DNA of 47,452 nt, taken from contig JADJZJ010000037.1 of the NCBI GenBank assembly GCA_016715765.1, positions 1 to 47,452 of the forward strand, given 5' to 3'. This stretch comes from Opitutaceae bacterium. Lineage in GTDB: Bacteria; Verrucomicrobiota; Verrucomicrobiia; Opitutales; Opitutaceae. The position numbers and the translations under genes are program-made. The notes under the pieces were generated by a model that saw only the letters and a list, made by a program, of their open reading frames with translations, did no database searches and was not told the origin of the DNA. Shown here piece after piece: positions 42,193 through 47,452 of the stretch (positions are counted from its first letter, which is position 1; each line of letters starts with the position of its first letter).

Positions 42193-42252
42193 GTAGGAGC
42201 GGCTTTACGCCGCGATTGGGCGCTCACGATCGCGGCGTAAAGCCGCTCCTAC
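42193..42252. repeat. Palindromic repeat, family R2 (copy 2)
   Basis: Perfect 24-bp inverted arms at 42193-42216 and 42229-42252, beginning GTAGGAGCGGCTTTACGCCG, with a 12-base loop. It lies between the stop of the homocysteine methyltransferase gene (42261) and the start of URO-D protein A, in one direction of transcription. Such a long stem could attenuate transcription or stabilise the upstream mRNA end. Confidence 0.88.
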
Positions 42253-42260
42253 AAAGAGGC

Positions 42261-43160
42261 TTATGCTTTCGGAAATTTCTTCCCCATCGCCACGATGTGC
42301 TCGGGCGTGCTGCCGCAGCAGCCGCCGACGATGCGGGCGCCAGCGGCGAGGAAGCGCGGGACGGCGGCCGCGAATTGCGCGGCGGATTCGTCGTAGAGGA
42401 TTTTGCCGTGCACGAGGCGGGGCGAGCCGGCATTGGGCTGCACGATCACGGGCCGGCCGGCGGCATGGGCGGCGAGCTCGGCGGTGAGTTTCACGTAGTC
42501 GTCGAGTGATAGCTCCGTGCCGCAGTTGGCGCCCACGATGTCGGCCCCGGCGGCAATCACGGCCGCCAGGGTGTCCGCCACGGTGTTGCCCATCATGGTG
42601 CGGTAGCCGGCGGCGGATTGCTGATAGGTGAAGGTGGCGATGACGCACTCCGCGCCGGCGCCCCGGGCCGCCTGCACGGCGAGCACGGCCTCGGCGGGAT
42701 CGGACATGGTCTCAACCAGAATGATGTCGGCGCCGCCCTCGAGCAGCGCGGCCGCCTGCTGGCGGAAGGCGACCGCCACTTCATCCGCCGTGGCTTCGCC
42801 CAGCGGTTCGAGCATGCCGCCGAAGGGGCCGATGTCGCCCAGCACCCAGGCGCGGTCACCGGCGATCTCGCGGGCGAGCCGGGCGCCGGCGAGGTTGAGT
42901 TCGTGGACGCGGGCGCCGGCGCCGTGGCCGGCCAGCACGTAGGAGGTGCCGCCAAAGGTGTTGGTCGTGAGCAGATCGGCGCCGGCGGCCAGGTAGGCGC
43001 TGTGCACCAGTTGCACGCGGTCGGGCTGGGTGGTGTTCCAGAGTTCGCCGCTGACCCCGGGGGCGAGACCGATCCGTTGCAATTGCGTGCCGGTGGCGCC
43101 GTCGCCGAGCAGCGGCCGGCGGGCGAGGGCGGCAAGGAAACTGGCGACGCGGGGGTTCAT
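42261..43160 (-). CDS. Homocysteine S-methyltransferase family protein (stand-alone)
   Basis: A 299-residue protein with a single homocysteine/thiol methyltransferase barrel. Key segments: RPLLGDGATGTQLQRIGLAP, LLTTNTFGGTSYVLAGHG, GDIGPFGGMLEPLGEATA, IILVETMSDPAEAVLAV and the zinc ligands Cys in VGANCGTELSLDDY and the Cys pair in IVGGCCGSTPEHI. It lacks the folate, cobalamin-binding and activation modules of MetH, so it resembles the first module of that enzyme alone. Its ATG overlaps the stop of the upstream URO-D-like gene (ATGA), which strongly suggests that the two proteins act together, the barrel giving the methyl group to homocysteine or another thiol. The frame extends upstream to 43595 without similarity. 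Confidence 0.9.
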   Translation of the reverse strand: MNPRVASFLAALARRPLLGDGATGTQLQRIGLAPGVSGELWNTTQPDRVQLVHSAYLAAGADLLTTNTFGGTSYVLAGHGAGARVHELNLAGARLAREIAGDRAWVLGDIGPFGGMLEPLGEATADEVAVAFRQQAAALLEGGADIILVETMSDPAEAVLAVQAARGAGAECVIATFTYQQSAAGYRTMMGNTVADTLAAVIAAGADIVGANCGTELSLDDYVKLTAELAAHAAGRPVIVQPNAGSPRLVHGKILYDESAAQFAAAVPRFLAAGARIVGGCCGSTPEHIVAMGKKFPKA

Positions 43161-44242
43161 GAAGAGAGCCGGTGGACTTCGTCGAGGAATTCCGTGGCGC
43201 GGTCGGCGTTGCGGAACGGCGTGCAGACCAGCAGCCACAGGCCGTCCGGCCCGAGTTCGCGCAGCACCTGCAGCGCATCGTTGCCGTCCTCGGCGATGAT
43301 TTGCAGCGCCTTGCCGGCCTTGCGGCAGCGGCGGTAGACGTCGAGCCACTTCATCGCGTTGCCCTGGCCGGCGCCGTAGACCCATTGCACGGCGTTCAGG
43401 TTGGGTAGCGCCAGCATGGTGTCGAGGTGCTGCAGCGCCTGCGGACCGTCGAGGTGGAAGATGGTCCGCTCCAGCGGGGCCATTTCCATCTCGATGGACG
43501 GCCGGATGATGTCCTGGCCGATTTCCTTGGAAACGAGACACCAGAAATCGCAGCTCGGGATGTAAGCCGGGCCGTTGTGAAGATAGGAACACCACGTCGT
43601 GCTCGGCTGGCCGAGGGCGGTGAGGCGCTGGTAGAGGCGGCGGTAACCTTCCACGTAGGCGCGGGAGGCGTGCAGGCTGGCCTGGAAGACGAGGTCGGGA
43701 GCATCCACGAGATCGAGGCAGACGTCCTCGGGTCCGCGCAGGCCGGAGAGCATGTCAAAACTCCCGTGCAGGTCGGGCATGGCGACGTAGAAGCGGCCCG
43801 CGAAACGGTCGGCCGCGAGCGTGATCATCGCGTCGATCGTCTTCCAGTAGAGGTTGTCGAAATTGGGCGGCGTGGCGATGAAGCGCTCCCAGTCGGCGGT
43901 CTCGTGCAGCGTGTGCTGGCACCAGCTCGTGCTCTCGCCGAAGACGAGTTCGGCACCGAAGAGCGTGGACGTGAGGTCGGGGCCCACGTTGGGGGTCCAG
44001 GACGGCACGCTGTCGCCGAGACAGGGGCTGGCTTCGAGGCGGGCGATGGCGGACTCGACCTGGAATTCCACGTCAAGCCAGCGGTCGCGCAGGTTCGCGT
44101 GGTTGGACCGCGGGGTGCGCAGCGAGTTCTTGTGCTCCACCGCCAGGCTGACCGGCGGACGGTCGAGCCGGCCGCCCTGCCACCAGGCTTCGAAGCGGGC
44201 ACTGGCGGCGGCGAGGGTGAAGTAATGGTTGCGCGGGTTCAT
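43157..44242 (-). CDS. URO-D superfamily protein B (divergent)
   Basis: A 361-residue protein, more diverged than its neighbours. It has the general URO-D barrel character: RFYVAMPDLHGSFDMLSGLR, a region DFWCLVSKEIGQDIIRPSIE then EMAPLERTIFHLDGPQALQH, and NLNAVQWVYGAGQGNAMKWL. The HLDGP segment is placed where zinc-binding H-x-C occurs in MtaA-type enzymes, so His and Asp replace His and Cys. Similar proteins are often annotated as corrinoid protein or trimethylamine-related URO-D proteins, but the substrate is unknown. It starts MNPRNHYFTLAAASARFEAW at ATG 44242 and ends in a 4-base overlap with the homocysteine methyltransferase gene. An R3 repeat pair lies just upstream. Confidence 0.72.
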   Translation of the reverse strand: MNPRNHYFTLAAASARFEAWWQGGRLDRPPVSLAVEHKNSLRTPRSNHANLRDRWLDVEFQVESAIARLEASPCLGDSVPSWTPNVGPDLTSTLFGAELVFGESTSWCQHTLHETADWERFIATPPNFDNLYWKTIDAMITLAADRFAGRFYVAMPDLHGSFDMLSGLRGPEDVCLDLVDAPDLVFQASLHASRAYVEGYRRLYQRLTALGQPSTTWCSYLHNGPAYIPSCDFWCLVSKEIGQDIIRPSIEMEMAPLERTIFHLDGPQALQHLDTMLALPNLNAVQWVYGAGQGNAMKWLDVYRRCRKAGKALQIIAEDGNDALQVLRELGPDGLWLLVCTPFRNADRATEFLDEVHRLSS

Positions 44243-44296
44243 CGGACTATCGGAGTTCGCAGATCGGAGATGGGAGATCGAAGTAAGAGGATTGGG

Positions 44297-44369
44297 GTAG
44301 CTACGAGCGTGAGCGAGTGGAGGGTGCGGCGGGCGTTGCCGGGGGCCACTCGCTCACGCTCGTAGCTAC
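44297..44369. repeat. Inverted pair, family R3 (copy 3)
   Basis: Perfect 24-bp arms, starting GTAGCTACGAGCGTGAGCGA, at 44297-44320 and 44346-44369, spaced by 25 bp. It lies between URO-D genes B and C. An AGATCGGAGATGGGAGATCG segment at 44262-44281, similar to 31880-31915, precedes it. Confidence 0.88.
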
Positions 44370-44384
44370 GGCTGAAGGGAGGTG

Positions 44385-45641
44385 CTACCGGCCGGCGTTG
44401 AAGTCGCGGACGGCGTCCATCATCGCGACGATGTTGGCCACCGGCGTGCGGGCCTGGATGTTGTGGATGGTGTTGAAGACGAAACCGCCGTTCACCGAGA
44501 AGGTGCGCAGGCGGTCGGTGACCTGGGCGCGCACTTCCTCGGGCGTGCCGAAGGGCAGGGTGCGCTGCGTGTCCACGCCGCCGCCCCAGAAGCTGACGCG
44601 GTCGCCGAAGTCGGCCTTGAGCCGCGGGGCCTCCATGTCCTTGGCGGAACACTGCACGGGATTGAGGATGTCGAAGCCGCACTCGATGAACTGGTTGATG
44701 AAGGGCCGGATGGCGCCGCAGGAATGCTTGAAGGTCTTCCACTTCGTGTGGCGGTGGATCCAGTCGTTCACGCGCTTGTAGTAGGGCGCGTAGAGGTCGG
44801 CGAAGGTGGCGGTCGAGCAGAACTGCGAGCTTTGCGTGCCGAAATCCGTGCCGCAGATGACGATGACATCAATGAGGTCGCCGACGGTCTGCGCATAGAC
44901 TTCCAGGTTCTTCAGCGCGACCTCGCACTGGAAATCAAAGATCTTGTGCACGTAGTCGCGGCGCTCGACGAGGGAGACATACCACTCGGTCACGTCGCGA
45001 ATGCCCTTGGGGTGCCGGAGGAAGGCCGCGGGCACGAGGGCGATGTCACCAAAGCCGGTGCCGCCGACGCCGCCGACGATGGCGCGGTTCTCGCCCTTCA
45101 GGCGGACCAGTTCGCCGCGCCAGTGCGCGATCTCGGCCGCGTCCACCGGCTTGAACTCCTCGCAGTTGTCGGCGGGGTTGAGCTTGTCCTCGTCGATCGG
45201 CTCCTGGCGCACGATGGCGTCGAAAAAATATCCGCCGGCCGGCATGTGCCCGCTGGGCGGCACGGAGGTGTCGCCTTCGGGGAAGACGTAGACGTCGCCG
45301 GACGGATCCTCGCGCGGACCGAAGCCCGCCGGCACGAGCATGACCTGGCCCCACGGGGCGCGCCATTCGCGCCAGCCCTCGTTCTTGAAGCCGAACATGG
45401 TGCTGCGGGCCTTCATGCCCACGCAGTCCGAGCCGAGGGCGCGGGCGAGATCGTCCTCCACCTCGCCGAGCATCTGGTAGGGCTCGACGACCTTCACCGG
45501 GTGGTCGGGCAGGCCGTAATGCTGGCGCAGGCCGGCGACGCAGCTCACGTGCATGCTCGTCAGGCCGGTGCTGCCGATGTCAACCGGCACGGGGCCGGAC
45601 TGGTGGTTGAGGGAACGGAGGACTTTTTCGCGCGAGGTCAT
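44385..45641 (-). CDS. URO-D family methyltransferase protein C
   Basis: This 418-residue URO-D-type barrel is the best match in the cluster to cobalamin-linked methyltransferases. It starts MTSREKVLRSLNHQSGPVPV and includes KTFKHSCGAIRPFINQFIEC, where HSC fits the zinc-binding H-x-C, followed by GFDILNPVQCSAKDM and SFWGGGVDTQRTLPFGTPEE. The last two are characteristic of the substrate side of these enzymes. A longer mid-region (about 100-190) makes it larger than the neighbours. Unlike the other paralogues in the window it retains both the His and the first Cys ligand. Donor and acceptor are unknown. It is followed by an R3 repeat and preceded by URO-D gene D at 48 bp distance. Confidence 0.88.
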   Translation of the reverse strand: MTSREKVLRSLNHQSGPVPVDIGSTGLTSMHVSCVAGLRQHYGLPDHPVKVVEPYQMLGEVEDDLARALGSDCVGMKARSTMFGFKNEGWREWRAPWGQVMLVPAGFGPREDPSGDVYVFPEGDTSVPPSGHMPAGGYFFDAIVRQEPIDEDKLNPADNCEEFKPVDAAEIAHWRGELVRLKGENRAIVGGVGGTGFGDIALVPAAFLRHPKGIRDVTEWYVSLVERRDYVHKIFDFQCEVALKNLEVYAQTVGDLIDVIVICGTDFGTQSSQFCSTATFADLYAPYYKRVNDWIHRHTKWKTFKHSCGAIRPFINQFIECGFDILNPVQCSAKDMEAPRLKADFGDRVSFWGGGVDTQRTLPFGTPEEVRAQVTDRLRTFSVNGGFVFNTIHNIQARTPVANIVAMMDAVRDFNAGR

Positions 45642-45689
45642 GGCGGGAACAGATTAGGGGGTGATGCCTGACCCGCCGGAACCGGCCGC

Positions 45690-46772
45690 TCAGCCTTTCA
45701 GGCCGAGCAGCTTTTCCTTGAGGTCGAGGTAGTAAAGATAGTCGTCGGGATTGACGTTCGGCGGGCAGCGGTGGTCGCAGAACGGAATGAAGCCGCCCTT
45801 CTCCACGTAGGGCACGAGCGATTCGAGCCAGGCGCGGATTTCCGCACGGTCGCGGCCGAGCACCATTTTGTCCATGCCGCCCATGATGCGGAGTTCCGGG
45901 CCCCACTTGTCGAGGGCCTCGCCGGGGTGGCCGGAGCCGTTGACCTCCCAGGGGAACATCGTGTTCACGCCGCCGGCGAGGAAGTGGGGGATGAGCGGAC
46001 GCACGTCGCCGTCGCAGTCGATCCACCAGATGTCCACGCCGTGGGCGCGGAGCTTCTTGCTGAGGCGCTGGTAGCGGGGCACGACGATGTCGCGGAAGAA
46101 ATTCACCGAGACGAGGGGTCCGTTCTTGTAGCAGATGTCCTCCCAGCCCGCGGCGAAGTCGAACTGCACGTGCGGCAGCAGGGCGTCGAGGAAGTCCTCC
46201 ATCAGGAGGCAGGTGGTCTCGACGATGTCCTCGACCATCTCCGGATAGTCGAACACCGCGTAGGCCAGGCCCTCGACGGTGAGCATGTTGCGCACCCAGC
46301 CGATCATCGAGCCGGCCGAAATGCCGAAGGGATAGTCGCGGTCGGCGGGATGGTCGCGCAGGATGGCCGCGAGGTCGGGCTTGCGGCCGGGATGCTTGCG
46401 GTTGAAGCGCTCGGCTTTCACGCGGGCCCAGTCTTCGGGCGTCTTCACGGAGGACTCGAGGTAATGGGGAATCGTGTCGTGGCCGTCGAGCGGCACCTCG
46501 GCGATGAGGCCGTCGCCGTTGCGCAGGATGCGCGTGGTGGCGTTGCGGGAGATTTCCTCGGCCGGGAAGGTCGGGAGCATCCACGGGGCCGAGACGACGG
46601 CGGTGCGGTCGAAGTTCAGGAAGACGTCCGCGTCGTTGTTGTTGGTGATGCCGTGGTCGCGGAACATCGGCCAGAGCTTGAAGTTGTCGTCCCAGTACCC
46701 GAACTCCATGTTGAAGCACCGGTCCACCGACTGGTGGTGCATCTGGCGGCGGAAGCGCTCGCGCTCGGTCAT
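45690..46772 (-). CDS. URO-D family methyltransferase-like protein D
   Basis: A protein of 360 residues from the ATG at 46772 (MTERERFRRQMHHQSVDRCF), a normal URO-D N terminus. A TTG at 46847 would add 25 residues and overlap the upstream gene by 7 bp; these extra residues are Pro/Lys-rich and unlikely. It contains FGISAGSMIGWVRNMLTVEG, FDFAAGWEDICYKNGPLVSV, then VDIWWIDCDGDVRPLIPHFL and GGVNTMFPWEVNGSGHP. The motif D-C-D stands where H-x-C would be, so the metal site differs again. It ends KEKLLGLKG. The close spacing with genes C and E suggests one transcript. Confidence 0.85.
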   Translation of the reverse strand: MTERERFRRQMHHQSVDRCFNMEFGYWDDNFKLWPMFRDHGITNNNDADVFLNFDRTAVVSAPWMLPTFPAEEISRNATTRILRNGDGLIAEVPLDGHDTIPHYLESSVKTPEDWARVKAERFNRKHPGRKPDLAAILRDHPADRDYPFGISAGSMIGWVRNMLTVEGLAYAVFDYPEMVEDIVETTCLLMEDFLDALLPHVQFDFAAGWEDICYKNGPLVSVNFFRDIVVPRYQRLSKKLRAHGVDIWWIDCDGDVRPLIPHFLAGGVNTMFPWEVNGSGHPGEALDKWGPELRIMGGMDKMVLGRDRAEIRAWLESLVPYVEKGGFIPFCDHRCPPNVNPDDYLYYLDLKEKLLGLKG

Positions 46773-46840
46773 GGTGCCGCGCCACTTGGGACGGAAGGGC
46801 TTGATGGGAGACGGTTTCACGGGAGAGGGATGGGCGTTGG

Positions 46841-47452
46841 TCAGCAATCAAACGTGACCAATGGGTTCATTGGGCCGTTATCGGTAATTTCCGTATTTCT
46901 CGACGAAGTTTGAGCGATGGCCCGGTAGGTGTCCCAGCTCACCTGGGGCGGGACCGAGTGATCGGAGTGGTAGGCGTAACCGCGCGTGGCCATGCCGGCG
47001 GCGAACTTGGTGCGGATCTCCTCCTCGAGGAGGCCGAGGTCGTTGGTGGCCATCTTCATCACGTCGATGTTGCCGAACATCGCGAGCCGGTCGCCGTGCG
47101 TGGGGGCGAACTTGCGGATGTCCATGCCGGCCTTCGCCTCGATGGGCTGGAGGCAGTCGAATCCGGCCTCAATGTACATGTCGAGCACGCCGCTCACGCG
47201 GCCGTCGGTATGGTAGATGACCTTCATGCCGCGCTGGTGCGCCCAGTCGGCCATCTGCTTGTGGAAGGGCCAGACCAGATCCCGGTACATCGCCGGCGAG
47301 CACATGGTGGCGTGGTTGAACGCCATGTCGCCGTAGATCCAGAGTCCGTCGGGCTGCGCGCCGGCGTCGATGACAGCCTGCCAGGAGCGCAGGACGACCT
47401 CGGTGTGCACGGCCACGACGTCGCGGATCCATTCCGGGTCCTCGATCATCGC
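46841..47452 (-). CDS. URO-D family methyltransferase-like protein E, cut by window edge
   Basis: Only the C-terminal about 204 residues are in the window; the frame is open through base 47452, so the N terminus lies outside. It is a URO-D barrel end: DGLWIYGDMAFNHATMCSPA, YRDLVWPFHKQMADWAHQRG, MKVIYHTDGRVSGVLDMYIE and GFDCLQPIEAKAGMDIRKFA. The zinc position reads HTDG (His and Asp). It ends near SDHSVPPQVSWDTYRAIAQT followed by a short polar tail to the TGA at 46841. It is the first visible gene of the minus-strand methyltransferase series, which may continue beyond the window. Confidence 0.87.
   Translation of the reverse strand, partial: AMIEDPEWIRDVVAVHTEVVLRSWQAVIDAGAQPDGLWIYGDMAFNHATMCSPAMYRDLVWPFHKQMADWAHQRGMKVIYHTDGRVSGVLDMYIEAGFDCLQPIEAKAGMDIRKFAPTHGDRLAMFGNIDVMKMATNDLGLLEEEIRTKFAAGMATRGYAYHSDHSVPPQVSWDTYRAIAQTSSRNTEITDNGPMNPLVTFDC

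Noticed and set aside
1..47452. CRISPR array
   Set aside because: The repeats are palindromic, dispersed and irregularly spaced; no regular repeat-spacer series or cas gene is present.
1..47452. tRNA or rRNA genes
   Set aside because: No cloverleaf with CCA-proximal and T-loop consensus, and no rRNA-like sequence, was recognised in the intergenic gaps.

Overview
The window is a GC-rich bacterial chromosome segment that most resembles Verrucomicrobiota, probably the Opitutaceae. This is inferred from several things: a secreted lectin-fold protein with a VPDSG/PEP-CTERM-like tail, DUF4202, a lipase-maturation-factor protein, many URO-D-family methyltransferases, abundant palindromic intergenic repeats, and start codons that mostly lack clear Shine-Dalgarno sequences. 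No rRNA, tRNA, CRISPR array, phage or transposase gene was recognised.

Layout. 1-3.4 kb: a secreted L-type lectin-like protein and a membrane protein that joins a PqqD-like domain, an inactivated M50-like protease core and two cyclic-nucleotide-binding domains. 3.4-10.8 kb: DUF4202, then a TAM-type outer-membrane assembly pair (tamB overlapping a BamA/TamA-family barrel gene), with tamB split by a frameshift, and a divergent DUF2721 protein. 11-16 kb: a membrane-anchored coiled-coil protein and a three-gene operon joined by 4-base overlaps (CHASE2 adenylate cyclase, SH3-like protein, M48 metalloprotease). 16.3-25 kb: DUF1643, a UPF0149-like protein, a Fic protein behind an unusually AT-rich palindromic promoter region, a SWIM/SNF2 helicase and glycyl-tRNA synthetase. 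24.8-33 kb: a triple-TonB-domain protein, an LMF1-Sel1 fusion, a GH2 glycosidase, an SGNH esterase and a SOUL-family protein.

33-47.5 kb is the most distinctive part. An AraC regulator precedes a plus-strand folate C1 block: a MetF-MetV fusion, a pterin-binding methyltransferase, formate-THF ligase, an intrinsic terminator, then a homocysteine methyltransferase/MTHFR gene split by a frameshift. It converges on a minus-strand block of five URO-D-superfamily proteins and a second homocysteine methyltransferase, one pair being translationally coupled. My inference is a methyl-scavenging system: URO-D methyltransferases take methyl groups from unknown donors, pass them to homocysteine or tetrahydrofolate, and the folate enzymes either oxidise them toward formate or use them for methionine. 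No corrinoid protein, FolD or CODH/ACS is present in the window, so the route is incomplete here.

The intergenic spaces hold at least nine families of imperfect palindromes, mostly as inverted pairs, sometimes one pair nested within another, and sometimes carrying the stop codon of the neighbouring gene. They resemble REP/BIME elements. Two independent frameshifts (tamB and the homocysteine methyltransferase/MTHFR gene) could be real mutations or consensus errors.
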